Shown here piece after piece: positions 34,025 to 44,940 of a stretch of DNA of 64,000 nucleotides. Positions within the stretch are counted from its first letter, which is position 1. Each line of letters starts with the position of its first letter. The notes below the pieces were generated by a model. The model did no database searches. It saw only the letters and a program-made list of their open reading frames with translations, and was not told the DNA's origin. The stretch is taken from assembly GCA_905147135.1 (NCBI GenBank), contig LR990060.1, positions 10,494,001 through 10,558,000 of the forward strand, given 5' to 3'. The position numbers and the translations under genes are program-made. The DNA is from Blastobasis lacticolella (taxonomy: Eukaryota > Arthropoda > Insecta > Lepidoptera > Blastobasidae).

Positions 34025-34519
34025 TATACAGGATGATTCAAGGGACGTGAGCAGGACTAACACTACATATACAGTGAATATTAGTTGATCGATTACCATC
34101 GTAATTTAGTTTAAAGAGCACACCTTTTTACTTATTTTTACTTTCTGTTAATTAAAATTTGAAGTCCCTAAAATCATGGTCACCCTACACTGACTAATTG
34201 ATAAAGATACCCAACATCTTTAACTGTAATAACAGCCCTTTAAAAGAAAAGTAAATTGTCACTTTGTGACAACGTGTTATCTGCTGACAATCAATTTGAA
34301 TTTGATTTGACGTTCACTAGACAAAGCGATGAGAATCGGTTCTTGACAGAAGTGTTTTAATTGTAGAGTGACCATGCTTGTCGTGCTAAATTAAAAACTT
34401 GATTTTTTTACACTTAAAAAATACGTTAATCACACCAATACCAGTATGAGGGAGTAGATTATAGTTAATTGAATCCAGAGGGTTGATCCTGCTTACGTCT
34501 CCTGAATCACCCAGTATAG
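34025..34519. mobile_element. M8: ~495-bp inverted-repeat element
   Basis: Ends pair over ~30 bases ('aggatgattcaagggacgtg' and its inverted counterpart); inner arms share 'catggtcac'. The centre has the palindrome 'ttgtcactttgtgacaa'. No frame. Confidence 0.65.
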
Positions 34520-34739
34520 ACAATTTTCCCGATCGCGTGTGACGTACTCACACTTCTACTTTTATGACTCACATACACACAAATGAGTAAACCAGATCAT
34601 TTATACATACATGGCTTTTACATGGCAAAGTCGTGATCGAAAAATTACGGTGATGCGATTGATTCGCCATGCGGAAACGAGCGCTGGGAATAATTCGGGA
34701 AAACGGCTGAAATAAGAAAATATATCACCCATGACCAGC

Positions 34740-34899
34740 GGGGCTATTGGCTATCACAGTGGATAAATGAATTTGACATTAAATAATTCTACACTACGTC
34801 ATTTACGTTGCCCACTGGCTGCAGCGAGTACCAAATTAGAGTAGTGTAAGTTTTTTTTAATGTAAATTTAAGTTATCCACTGAGATAACTAATAGCCCC
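34740..34899. mobile_element. M7 MITE, copy 1
   Basis: Ends 'ggggctatt' and 'aatagcccc'; inner arms share 'cagtggataa' and 'aaatttgaca'-like sequence. Second copy: 63421-63560. Confidence 0.75.
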
Positions 34900-34996
34900 T
34901 CAGATGTGATCATGGTTACACATTGAGTCGTCTGAAAGTGCAAGTTTATTTTTGATATTTTCACTCACCAAGGGGCCAGCTGCTGGTGGTGACTTG

Positions 34997-35551
34997 AATC
35001 TCTCTCTCCGGCAGAGCGCACTGAGACATCTCTATTCGGCCGGCTGTCGAAGTCCGCCTCGAAGACGATGTTTTCCCTTACCTTGACTGGCATCTCTCTC
35101 TCCGACAGAGCGTACAGCGACTTTTATATTCGTCGAAGCTCCGTCGCTGTCAAAGTCCGCGTCGGAAACGATGTTTTACCTAACTTTGATTTGTATCTCT
35201 CTCTCCGACAGAGCGTACAGTGACTTTTATATTCGTCGAAGCTCCGTCGCTGTCAATGTCCGCGTCGGAGACGGTGTTTTACCTAACTTTGATTTGTATC
35301 TATCTCTCCGACATAGCGCACAGCGACTTCTCTATGCGGGCAACTGGCGAAGTTCGCGTCGGAGACGATGTTTTCCCTTACGTTGACTTGTATCTTTCTC
35401 TCCGCCAGAGCGTCAGCGTCATCTCTATGCGGGCGGCTGTCGCAGTCCGCGTCGGAGACGATGTTTTCCCTTACCTTGACTTGTATCTCTCTCTCCGACA
35501 GAGCGTACAGCGTCATCTCTATGCGGGCGGCTGTCGAAGTCCGCGTCGGAG
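34997..35551 (+). repeat. Minisatellite, about 5.5 units of 93-103 bp
   Basis: Units begin 'gatgtttt' at 35067, 35170, 35273 (variant), 35367 and 35460, with a partial unit before. Two units are 103 bp and the others 93-94 bp; the longer form carries a 'tcgtcgaagctccgtcg' segment. Each contains 'tctctctccgacagagcg'. It is rich in CG dinucleotides and ends directly against the GC-rich possible exon. The 146-aa and 127-aa frames across it are translations of the repeat. Confidence 0.9.
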
Positions 35552-35623
35552 CTCTCCTGCGCTCCAGCCGCCGCGTCGCCGCCGCGCGCGCGCTCCGCTC
35601 ACCACCACCACGCACCACTGTCC

Positions 35624-35662
35624 ATGGTGCACCGCACGCAACACTTCTTCACCAACTTGAAG
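35624..35662 (+). CDS. Possible first coding exon of an unidentified host gene
   Basis: An ATG in good context (tccATGG) opens MVHRTQHFFTNLK, ending AAG|GTAATA, a strong splice donor at 35663. The sequence before it is GC-rich, unlike the flanks, as expected of a 5' UTR or promoter-proximal exon. The frame is open upstream to 35480 without another ATG. Ending in phase 0, it joins the 36386-36530 exon in frame. I do not recognise the protein for certain; the basic leader has the flavour of N-terminal tails in insect membrane-trafficking proteins, which is a guess. The minisatellite overlaps its upstream region. Confidence 0.45.
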
Positions 35663-35695
35663 GTAATAAAACGCTCCATATACCGAAATATTTTA

Positions 35696-35830
35696 TTTTA
35701 ATGCAACTCAGTGTCAAACGAACAGACAGCCAACCTGATGGTGAGTGGTAACTGTCACCGGTAACATCTACAATTCATACATTTAGAATGCATTGCAGAG
35801 AACAAAAATGATGAACTAAGATGAAATGCC
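35696..35830 (-). mobile_element. BMC1-like tail in the putative intron
   Basis: 'gatggtgagtggtaactgtc' and 'atgaaatgcctcatg' (inverted tail blocks). The following 35900-36030 matches 41600-41740 ('gggagctacg' block), another dispersed repeat. Confidence 0.6.
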
Positions 35831-36129
35831 TCATGTCTGTAAAGATATAAACATCATAACTACACACAAAACAAACTACACAAAAAATTGAATAATCCCC
35901 GACCAAGAACCAATAGAGAAAACCGCATTCAAATCGGTTTATCCGTTCGGGAGCTACGATGACACAGACAGATACACACGTCAAACTTATGAACCCCCTT
36001 TTTTCGTCGGGGTTCTTCAGCCGGCTACAAAATGGGACAGAAAATTCCCCTTCAGTACCCGACCTTAAGTAGGAGAAAGTCAAGCAGTGGTGATGATGGT
36101 TTGTGACCTTTCTACGTGGTTTCACCTAT

Positions 36130-36330
36130 CTAAGAAAATAAAGCTAATCATCATCAACATCACCCTAGCTGGCAATCCCGGCTTCTGCCAGGCATCACTT
36201 TCACACTCTGTTTTATCCACTTCGCTCGGTCTTTGGCATCCACGCGTAGGCCGTTGGCTCTCGCATCCGTCTCGGCGATGTCAATCCATCTTTTCTTAGG
36301 TTTTGAGACCTCTTATAACTTGCAGGTTTC
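36130..36330 (-). pseudogene. RTE-B-like C-terminal fragment
   Basis: Minus-strand frame KKRWIDIAETDARANGLRV ... DRAKWIKQSV, the same block as KKRWLDVVRTDMRANKLTTE of the 59 kb copy, and a TGATGATG-containing 3' end. It lies between the two exon candidates, consistent with an intron. Confidence 0.75.
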
Positions 36331-36385
36331 GATACATATTTTCACGTATACTAAGGCAAAGCTAATATTAGCATTAAATCCCCAG

Positions 36386-36530
36386 AGTCGATGGCAACGC
36401 AGCCGCAGCCGCGAGCGCTGTCCAGCTGGCACCGCGTTTTCGCTGGCTCCGGGGCTGGACAGCAGCACCGAGTATGCCGACAGCTCGGAGAGTACGCCAG
36501 CGAATTCGCCACGACATAGGCGGCTTAGAG
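36386..36530 (+). CDS. Possible second coding exon
   Basis: 145 bases between 'taaatccccag' and 'gtcagt'. Open in frame with the 35624 exon: SRWQRSRSRER ... SLAPGLDSSTEYADSSEST ... SPRHRRLR, ending in phase 1. It is clearly richer in GC than its flanks and has no similarity to any repeat here. Basic, Ser-rich and probably disordered; no domain. Together with the first exon it would begin a protein whose domains lie outside or further on. Function unknown. Confidence 0.5.
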
Positions 36531-36624
36531 GTCAGTTTCAGAGGGTTATTTAGGCTTGGTTTCAAGCGATAAAGCCGCTGTTGTTTTCTCTGTTGCTATC
36601 GATATGTACCGACTGTATCCTGTA

Positions 36625-36905
36625 ATTCTAAATAAATAAATCATTTTATTATCAACTGGACGCCACAACACAATATTGAAACACAAAAATTACATATTTA
36701 TCAATATACACAATTATACAAAATTAAATGAAATCAAAACAATAATAAATCAGAAAATAAATTTACGTAATTTTTACAATTAAACACTTTGGCATTGCCG
36801 TGCTTGTGGCCCTCCTGGTCGATAAAGGGACCTCGCTAAGCATGAGCCGTGGCCAAAGTCGCGGCGCTGGTTTTCCGCGGGTCCCAATTCTGCAATGAAG
36901 TGTTC
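36625..36905 (-). mobile_element. Non-LTR 3' tail, unclassified
   Basis: On the minus strand a GC-richer part with 'gtcccaattctgc'-region sequence passes into an AT-rich stretch ending 'aatgatttatttattt'. ATTC repeats occur at 36902-36920. Likely a retro tail, but weakly supported. Confidence 0.35.
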
Positions 36906-36920
36906 ATTCATTCATTCATT

Positions 36921-38032
36921 TATACCTGTTTTCGCCCGCGACTACGCCCGTGTCAGCTTTAATATAAGTCGTACTTATAACTACAGTGTCTTTCATTAGT
37001 AAAACCTTTATTTTAGTCATTAGGCTACAGGATAATAACAGAGTGTGAGTATGTATCCAAAATCCCAGTGAAATATATGGACAACGATGATGATGAAGTA
37101 TCCAAGGCTAATATTTGTGTAGGAGTTTACTAGAAAATATATTATCTAGGATAACGTATGATTCTAGTGGACATAATGTTTTAAAGATATTAGGTATATT
37201 GTGATAAGCAATATAATCCATTATAAAATGAGGTATTTATTTAAACAACATTAGCTGAATTAAACAAGATTGTATAATACAAACAAAGTACCATAGGCAA
37301 ACCACATTTATACAAAATTCTCACCAAATGTTAAGACACAATTATCGATCACATAATTCAATATTTATCCTTTAAAATGGGACAGTAGTATTACGTATAA
37401 TTCAATAAATAAACAATTATATAAATAAATTAACCAATACAAAATATAAAGCAACAATAATACAATGCAAGTTTGTACTTAACTCTGTGCCGGCTCTGGA
37501 GCAAAAGTACCACCCAGTCTTTTGACTGGACCTTTATACTACCTTCTAGCCGGAAATGTCATTTTCTATTCTCATTTCCGGTCTCCTAAATTTACTGATA
37601 GCTTGATTAGATGTTAATTTAATGTATTACAATACTTTGAACATTATTATAAATTTATTACATAATTAATTAAGAAAGTTTCTCATAAACAGTACTTAAC
37701 TGATCAAAGACAAACAATCGTTCAGAAACACCACACTTCGTTCTAAAGTTGGTGAAATGTTTACAAAAGTATTTTGAAATATTAATTATTATTAATCACG
37801 ATATGTAATACCAATTAAAACATACTAAAATACCTTATATCTAACACCCGCCTATATCTTGCGAGCTAGCGAGTGGAGAGTCGTTCAGCCGTAAAAGCGT
37901 AACAGATAGTTACTTTCGCAAGTATAATAAAAATAACATAAAAACATAATAGTCAATCTAAAGTGGTTCCTGCCACCGAGGTTGGAATTGAATGTCTATT
38001 CGGGACAATAGATATGTCAATACAAGGAAATT
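36921..38032. other. AT-rich region, possible old repeats
   Basis: 37470-37580 has a paired 'tttgactgg' / 'ccggaaatg' patch. 37860-37920 on the minus strand has 'actatctgttacgctttta', common in dispersed insect repeats. No gene was seen. Confidence 0.35.
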
Positions 38033-38253
38033 CGACATTGTTGCATAGAACGAGCTTACGTATAGATTATTTAGTTTCTTTTTTTAATGGTGCTCATCAC
38101 ATGTAAAAAGTTGATGACTATAAGTTGTCAAATACCCCTCCATAACCACTGCTATTGTCCAATTTGGTGGCCATGGTGATCTTTGTATGACTTTTATGTA
38201 GATTGACAGTGTAAATTCCCTAAAGGTCAAGGCTCCATCTATGCTCTATGTCC
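38033..38253. mobile_element. M3 MITE, copy 2
   Basis: Matches 17205-17461 through 'ataagttgtcaaatacccct' and 'gctctatgtcc'. Its left end is mutated. Confidence 0.65.
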
Positions 38254-39184
38254 AATATCCTTGTGTCGTTACGTCGTTATTGTTGGCTTACCAGCCGGTC
38301 TAGCCATCTTTGACAGCTCCGCTTGCGTGATGCGTGTATGGTAGAAAATTGACAGGTCGAAGTTCGACTATTTCTACCAACATCTACATTGACTCTGATT
38401 GTATAGGATCATCCGCCAATCCGCCTCCTTTGTACACCGAAAGTGCGTGAATTGTCTATGGACCAAGATTTCTACCACAACCTACTTATGTCAGATAACG
38501 TTAGTTTATGTCAAATCCCATAATTTTTTTCTACCACAAACGATTGTAGATTAACGAAATCTTTTGGCTAAGGCCGCTGGTTATTATCACCAATTAACGT
38601 CGTATATCTTGGATATTAGCGGTAATTTAGAAAACTTATTTTGTAGAACACCTATTCCAACGATCGGTAACTAACCTGTCGGCAGTCACCCTACAAGTGA
38701 GCACGATAAAAGCGGAGGGCCAAATAAGGGCATCTTAATAATAAATTGTTCCATCCTCGCCCGTCTAGGCTCATTACAGTTGAATCACTGCCATCGCACT
38801 CAGAGATAACATCAAAGATGTGTGTGAAACGTTAGAGGTTGGGTAGGTAGGTTGGACATGGTTGGCTGCTGCCATTCATAGCATTATGCCTTGGAGCGGG
38901 CCGTTTTTTATTTTGTGATTATGCTAAGGCTGGTCCAATTTGGTCCGACGACGCATCGCCCTGCTTCCTTATTATGTACTTATTGTGTAGCTTTAAGTTT
39001 TTTGAATGTGTTAGATATTGGACCAAATAAAGATACGTCTATGTCTATGTCTAGGTATACATTAGAAACTGAAATGCCTCGACAGTTTTAAAGTCTCCAG
39101 ACACGAGTACGGGAATTATCCGAGAACGGCCAAATCCTGGATCACTGTCAATGAGACATTATGACATACAAGATGACATTTAAA

Positions 39185-39325
39185 AATACTGTTTTTCTTT
39201 TGCGATTCAAAAACATTAATATTTCGATACATTACGCTGATTTTCCCTATTTCTGAACCGTAGGTACTCTTTCAGTGTTCCCAAAGTGATTTATAAAATA
39301 TTAATATTTTCATGTTGAAAATATT
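39185..39325. mobile_element. M6 MITE, left part, split by a jockey element
   Basis: Shares the 'tactctttc' core and 'ttcatg' with 62490-62545. Its right part resumes at 41036. Confidence 0.65.
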
Positions 39326-39333
39326 AACTATTT

Positions 39334-40608
39334 GAAAAAATTGTTTATGATACAGTTTACTCTACGATATCGGAGAACATTACCGACAAACAACACGGGT
39401 TTTTAAAAAAGAGGTCGGTTAATACCAATCTGAGTGAATTTTTACATTACACTTTAAGAAACATGGATCAACACTCGCAGATTGACGTGATATACACGGA
39501 TTTCGAAAAAGCGTTCGACCGTGTGGATCACGTCATTCTGTTAATGAAATTACAATCTCTAGGCATCCATGGAGATCTTCACAGATGGTTCACTTCATAT
39601 GTCTTTAATAGGCGGCAGGCTGTCGTTGTGGGCAGTCATAAATACAATTTTGTTACTATTCCTTCTGGCGTCCCCCAGGGCTCCCATTTGGGTCCTCTGC
39701 TCTACAACGCTTATCTCTACGACATAGATACATGTTTTAAATATTCAAACTACCTTTTATATGCAGATGACAAAAAGGTATTTATGAAAGTAAATACAGC
39801 AATGGACTGTTTGTATTTACAAGAGGACTTAAACAGGCTAGCAGAGTATTATAGTCGTAACAGAATAAACGTTAACATCAGCAAATGTGTGGTTGTTACG
39901 TTCACACGTAAATCAAAACCTATTACTCATGCATACTTTATCAACGATCACGAAATCCAAAGAGTCTCTGAAGTGCGTGATCTGGGGTTAACGCTGGACA
40001 GTAAATTGATTTTCGATAAGCACATCAATGGAATTATTAATCGTGCCTATAGAAATCTAGGATTCGTAATGAGGATATGCAAGCCATTTACTAATATGTC
40101 GTGCATTAAAGTAATTTATTATGCGTACGTTCGTAGCATATTAGAATTTGCAAGCGTAATTTGGAACCCGAAATACAACATTTACATAAAGAAAATCGAA
40201 CGAATACAAACTTTATTTATCAAGTACTTAAATTTCAAATCAAAAAGAAGTTTTGACTCGTACGAAAGTGCTTGTAGTTATCATGGATTACTAACATTGA
40301 AAGATAGACGTATTCTTCTTGATAATTTGTTCCTACATGACGTAATTAACTCAAATTTAAACTGTCCCTGTCTAACTTCTCTGATTTGCATAAATGCACC
40401 ACATCGTCGCTTAAGACAATCATCTTACAGACTGCTGAATGTGCCCACTAGTCGAACCAATTATGGTCAAAACGAATTTTTCTCACGAGTGGCAAGAACG
40501 TACAACGAAATGTTCTCCGAGGTAGATATTTTTGCACTATCTAAGCCCACGTTTAGAAAAAATATCATGGATATACTAAAATATAGGTTAGATCCACTAA
40601 AGGGATAA
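39334..40608 (+). CDS. Jockey-type reverse transcriptase, uninterrupted partial frame
   Basis: Open from 39334 (LFEKIVYD ... QHGF) to TAA at 40606-40608 with no stop or shift. Counting from the Met at 39463: DFEKAFD with catalytic Asp13, SGVPQGSHLGP at 68-78, YADDKK at 100-105 (catalytic Asp102/103), then the thumb with LGLTLDSKL and the IWNPKYN block near 225. It would copy element RNA at a nicked target. The endonuclease and the start of the RT are missing, so it is not autonomous; the clean frame suggests a young insertion. The Met is internal, not a true start. Confidence 0.88.
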   Translation, partial: EKIVYDTVYSTISENITDKQHGFLKKRSVNTNLSEFLHYTLRNMDQHSQIDVIYTDFEKAFDRVDHVILLMKLQSLGIHGDLHRWFTSYVFNRRQAVVVGSHKYNFVTIPSGVPQGSHLGPLLYNAYLYDIDTCFKYSNYLLYADDKKVFMKVNTAMDCLYLQEDLNRLAEYYSRNRINVNISKCVVVTFTRKSKPITHAYFINDHEIQRVSEVRDLGLTLDSKLIFDKHINGIINRAYRNLGFVMRICKPFTNMSCIKVIYYAYVRSILEFASVIWNPKYNIYIKKIERIQTLFIKYLNFKSKRSFDSYESACSYHGLLTLKDRRILLDNLFLHDVINSNLNCPCLTSLICINAPHRRLRQSSYRLLNVPTSRTNYGQNEFFSRVARTYNEMFSEVDIFALSKPTFRKNIMDILKYRLDPLKG

Positions 40609-41030
40609 GTTTACACTCGGAAGGTACGTGCCTGAATGAGCCTACTCTCATACATATAAGTAGATAGATAGATAAATTCTTTAGTAAGTATAACGTATCT
40701 ATGTAATTATGTATTTTGTATCTATTCAATTATCCAATTATTTGTGTATTAATATTATGTATTATATGCTGTATACTTAATACTTATATTAAATATCAAC
40801 CCCACACTTTAGCACCATTTTACTTTTACTTTTCTTTTTTGTTTTTGTAATTTTTGCTTTTACTTTAAGATGGCATACGTCTGCTTTGTTAATCGTACAT
40901 TTGTTTAAACTCGTTGTGATATCCTGTTATTGGCTTATATAAAATATACATGAACTATTGTTATACATGAAATGTAAATTGTGCTGTTGGATATCCTACA
41001 ATAAAAAAGAAAAAAAAAAAAAGAAAATCA
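39334..41030 (+). mobile_element. Jockey-superfamily retrotransposon, 5'-truncated
   Basis: Contains the last two thirds of the reverse transcriptase, an ~390-base 3' UTR and a poly(A)-like end ('caataaaaaagaaaaaaaa', 40999 onward). It is inserted within M6, whose halves are on either side. Confidence 0.88.
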
Positions 41031-41035
41031 AAATT

Positions 41036-41095
41036 GGAAACCGTTTAAATCGAGGCGAGCGTTTAAAAATAGGGCTCCCGGTGATATTATTGACG
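41036..41095. mobile_element. M6 MITE, right end
   Basis: 'gaggcgagcgtttaaaaata' followed by 'gggctccc'. Inverted, this matches the left end of the 62 kb copy ('gggccctattttaaacg'). Confidence 0.65.
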
Positions 41096-41099
41096 TCAA

Positions 41100-41784
41100 G
41101 CCCTATTGATTTCCCGGCTGCCGTTGTGAAGTTATTAATTATTTAGGCAGTTCAATTAATGTTTGGGTCACAGTTTGCCTTGTTCAACTTGAGTTTATAT
41201 AAGCAATTTGGCTGTCAAGATGTTATGATCGTGATTAGGTGGGATTAAGCAGGCTTGTGTTCTGAAAGGCCACTATTGAGATTAGTTTTTATGGGAAGTT
41301 TCTTGTATTTTCAGTGCTTAAGACTTGTATTTTTTGCTAAACAAAGGCGGATACTCTCTCAGCCCTCATTTATTATGGATATAGAACTGTCAAATTTTGT
41401 GGTTAATAACCGTAGTTTTAAGGGACAAATATTATGCGAAAGACCTTGTAAGGGTTTAAAAGAACATTGAAAGATCGATTTCACTCGTAATACCTTATGA
41501 ATTCAAACGTCCATAGAATAATGAGAGAAAGAAAGAAAACCCCGTCAAAGTCTACATCATTATAATGAAATATTTTTCAATCTATTAAATACAGCTAAGA
41601 AGTATCTCGATTAAAGTGGTTTTCAAATAAAGAAAACCTCATCGGGTCTGTCCATCCATTTGGGAGCTACGGCGCCATAGGCAGGCTCACAGCTACACAC
41701 CTCATAACATCCATCTTCTTCGTCGACGGTAAAAATATTCAAATGATAGAATATCCCAACTTTATAATGAAATTATCAAGTATT
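41100..41784. other. Mostly unannotated stretch
   Basis: 41600-41740 shares a 'gggagctacg' repeat block with 35900-36030. No coding evidence. Confidence 0.4.
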
Positions 41785-42001
41785 ACTGACTAGTAGATCT
41801 GGGGCGACTTCGTTCGCGTACACCTACTTTACGCCTACCTACCCTTATTTTCTTGCTTATAAGCCTCCCTCTTGAATCACTCTGTCTATTGTTGAAAACC
41901 GCATTAAATTCCGTTGCGTAACTTAAAAGATGTACCTACGGACTTAGAGCGTCCATAGATACAGACGGTTGGAAGCGACTTTGTTTTATACTATGTACGT
42001 T
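41785..42001 (+). repeat. Repeat P, interrupted by the foldback element
   Basis: Ends 'gttttatactatgta' at the border of the element; 'tagtatagaag' resumes at 43113. Confidence 0.65.
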
Positions 42002-43112
42002 GGCTGGTCCAAAAGTTTTTAGCCAACGGCTTGTTGTACATGCTATTGTTTTAATTTTTGTATAGTTTAAAGGCAAATTTTATTACAAACGCCTTGGTCA
42101 AAAATCAATAGCCGGCTACCATTACTTATTTTTTTACCGAATATTTAAAAAAACATGTATGTCTATACAATTCCATACTATTTTGGTAATATGGGAAGAA
42201 TATCGTGGAAGACATATTATGATTATATTATTAGGGTTAACGTATAAAAAATCACTTGAAAATTTAATCAGCGCATTTAGTGAATTGCCTCTATCACAGG
42301 ATATTGTCATTTATTGAATTTATAAGTTAAAACGTGGTCAGACATAAACCTAGACTAAGGCAACCGCCAACTGCCGTCACTTCAGAAAACGTCATCAGGG
42401 TGAATTAGAGAAATTTCACAACATTAACAATCATGAGATTCAGGATGAAATGAGTAATACATCCCAGTTAGTTTCCACCACTTTATATGAACTTCTTGAG
42501 GTTAGGTAGGTTGTATCTCGAATAATAGCCACCTTTCTCAGAGAAGAGCGGAAAGTTACTTGTGCCAATTCATAATTTCTATGCTGCGTAAAAATGATAG
42601 AAACTACATGGGTAAGTTACAATGATGAATATATATTTCATACTGAATCTCACAGCTAGTAATATTGTGACATTATTTTATCAGCGACTATACCTTGATG
42701 ACGTTTTCTGGACTGACTGACTTTGGCGGCTACCTTGGTCTAGGTTCATGTTTCAGGTCGCTCTGACCTCGTTTAAAGTCGAAAAATCAACAAACGACAA
42801 TAACATAGGCAAGAGACAATTCACCAAAGGGGCTGATACAATTTTCATGTGATTCTATAAACGTTAACCCATATTTATAATCATAATACATATTACAATA
42901 AAATGCTTCCCGCGTTACCACCGTCGTAGGGGCTGATTCTTGTTATTTTGTTGAGACATGTTATTTTTAATAATCGATAAAAGAATAACTAAAAGTTGCC
43001 GGCTAATGATTTTTGGCCAAGGAGTTTGTAATAAAATTTGCCTCTAAACGATATAAAAATTAAAACAATAGGGTGTATAACAAGCCGTTGGCTAAAAACT
43101 TTTGGACCAGCC
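42002..43112. mobile_element. 1.1-kb foldback element
   Basis: Both ends begin GGCTGGTCCAAAAG. The arms stay paired through 'aggcaaattttattacaaac', 'aacctagac', 'cagaaaacgtcatca' and 'gagattcag', so each is about 450 bases and nearly the whole element is one imperfect palindrome with a ~150-base loop. No protein is encoded. A flanking TA is possible on both sides (41997-41998 is two bases off; 43113-43114). Confidence 0.85.
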
Positions 43113-43469
43113 TAGTATAGAAGTGTCGGATAGTCTTCGAAAATGAATAACCTGACAAAGTGACTGCTTAACAGGATTGGAGTACAGCAATTACCTTTTA
43201 TCCGACCTCCAAAGATTACGTTCTTAGTTCAAACATTTCACTCACGGGTTAAATGTTCAAAGGATTTTACTTCGACGATGATAATCGTGTTAGCTTTCGG
43301 GTCAAGTCATGCGAAACTATTGTTCAAATATTGAATTGTAAATTTGTAATAGTTTGTCGACAGAAAGCTTTTGAGATAGATGTGACGGACAGATTGGAGA
43401 GACAACCTAAAATCTGACTTTATAAGCTGTTTCGAAATATCAATGAATATTCTGTGAAAATTCTAATCA

Positions 43470-43605
43470 CAGATTTTTTTTTTAATTAGACTTGTCAGGC
43501 ATTAGGCGGCCATCTCACCTGATGGTAAGTGACGATGCGGCCGATGATGGAGCATGCCTGTCTAGGAAAAGCCTATTCACTCTAGTCTTGAAGGCGTTAT
43601 TTTAG
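43470..43605 (-). pseudogene. CR1/jockey-type RT C-terminus, outer half
   Basis: Minus-strand FKTRVNRLFLDRHAPSSAA then SLTIR and stop, then a short 3' UTR. A second copy is at 52368-52600. Confidence 0.72.
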
Positions 43606-43927
43606 TATGGCTTTTAATTGATTTTTTAATATTAATTGACATTATATTTTTATTGACTTTTGAATTATTATTGACACTATGTATTGATTAAGTAAAAATC
43701 AAATTTTATAATGATGTTTTTGTAATACTTAAAATGAATAATTTTAAAATATTTGTAAATAATTATCAATTTGATCAATGAGATTATTTAAATTCGAAAA
43801 TTCATTAATGTATCTAAAATTTGTATGCCGATGGCAGGTCGCAGAGGCTCCATTCTACTTAAACTGTACCTAACTACTGTATAACCTGTGTACCACAAAT
43901 GAATAAATGATTATGATTATTATTATA
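43600..43927 (+). mobile_element. AT-rich element inserted in the retro tail
   Basis: It interrupts the RT C-terminus, which resumes at 43928-44010 (minus strand, LPATLRLRNGTR). The insert ends 'gaataaatgattatgattat', like a non-LTR tail. The 52 kb paralogue is the empty site. Confidence 0.68.
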
Positions 43928-44062
43928 ATGTTAAGAGAATACACTCGCAGTTAACGCGTTCCATTCCTTAGTCTTACGTAGCTGGAAGATCCACAACATA
44001 AGGATGAAGCAGTGTCCCGGATCGCATCCAACTAATGTCCGTGCATCGCGATTTTGATGTGA

Positions 44063-44245
44063 TTGTGCAATATATGGAATGAATGTGGAAGATGTGGACT
44101 CTTTCTCGATGTCTTTCCATTTTCACTTAAACTTGGGGTTCTTCAAAAGGCATATCTACCTGACAGTATCCCTTATGTTGCAAATGTCCTGGAAGACAGT
44201 GACCCTTTCAATCATGTGGACTGTCAGTCCGTGTGCCTCCCCAGC
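44063..44245 (+). pseudogene. RT C-terminus, third tail family
   Basis: Diverged plus-strand string LGFFKRHIYLTV, corresponding to 63770-63845 (HVYRYLKGRHRIRCP). The end 'caaatgtcctggaagacagt' aligns with 'cagatgtcctggacaatggt'. Confidence 0.55.
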
Positions 44246-44309
44246 CAATGATAAAACAAACTTTTATTAATTACAAAACTCTCTGTATTTTTTAAACTAT
44301 GAGGATTAA

Positions 44310-44460
44310 TTACATTCTATGAGATCCTTCCATGACGTACGTGGAAACGGTTGTATAGAAGATATCGCTTTTAGCCATAAGACCGCCTTTGTATTATATT
44401 GTAATGCTGTAAGCATTTTTACTGTCCCTTGCATGTACAATAAAGAGTTATAAATAAGGA
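44310..44460 (+). mobile_element. CR1-like 3' tail
   Basis: 'tagccataagaccgcctttg' then 'gtacaataaagagttataaa'. Companion of 21420-21555. Confidence 0.65.
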
Positions 44461-44507
44461 TGTAAAGAACATGTATCGTCTGAAGAGGTTTTTTATTACT
44501 ACTCAGT

Positions 44508-44722
44508 GACATACCTGAGTGGTTCAGTGGCCAACATGCCGGTCTGCCACGCAAGAGGTCCCGGGTTCGATTCCCGAATTTGTTACGGGTGTTCTATGTA
44601 TAATAAGTACGTATTTAAAAAAAAGTATTTAAGTAGTTTATCAGTTATCTAGCACCCATAACACAAGCTTTGGTAACTTTGGGGCTAGACGGCGCTGCGT
44701 GAATTTGTCCACGATTATTTAC
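44508..44722 (+). mobile_element. SINE-B with clean tRNA-like head
   Basis: Best-kept head: 'gagtggttcagtggcc', 'ccggtctgccacgcaag', 'cgggttcgattcccg'. A deletion follows directly after the B box. Confidence 0.85.
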
Positions 44723-44737
44723 GAGTATTATGATAGA

Positions 44738-44935
44738 AAGTAAAAACTGTTGCCATAACATCTATGATTCATAGTAATTATCGAGTTACATGTAACAAAC
44801 ATGCAGAGCCGCAGTTGCGTTGTCTCTGAGAGGACCAAGATGAAATGCTTCATGCCTGCAATTGCGCTGGCTACCTTATCCTTCAAATCGGAATACAACA
44901 ATGCAAGTATTGTTTGGTAGCAGAAACCAGTATAT
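44738..44935 (-). mobile_element. BMC1-like tail
   Basis: Inverted 'gaaatgcttcatgcctgcaa' and 'caatgcaagtattg'. Confidence 0.6.
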
Positions 44936-44940
44936 ATTAT

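Larger units (their letters stand above)
33816..34968 (-). mobile_element. SINE-A split by two inverted-repeat elements
   Basis: The tail half is 33816-33962 and the next body part 34904-34968. The ~940-base insert contains M8 and M7. Confidence 0.7.

Noticed and set aside
35220..35751. 146-aa and 127-aa frames as proteins
   Set aside because: They are translations of the minisatellite in frames other than the exon frame, with repeated units and no splice logic.
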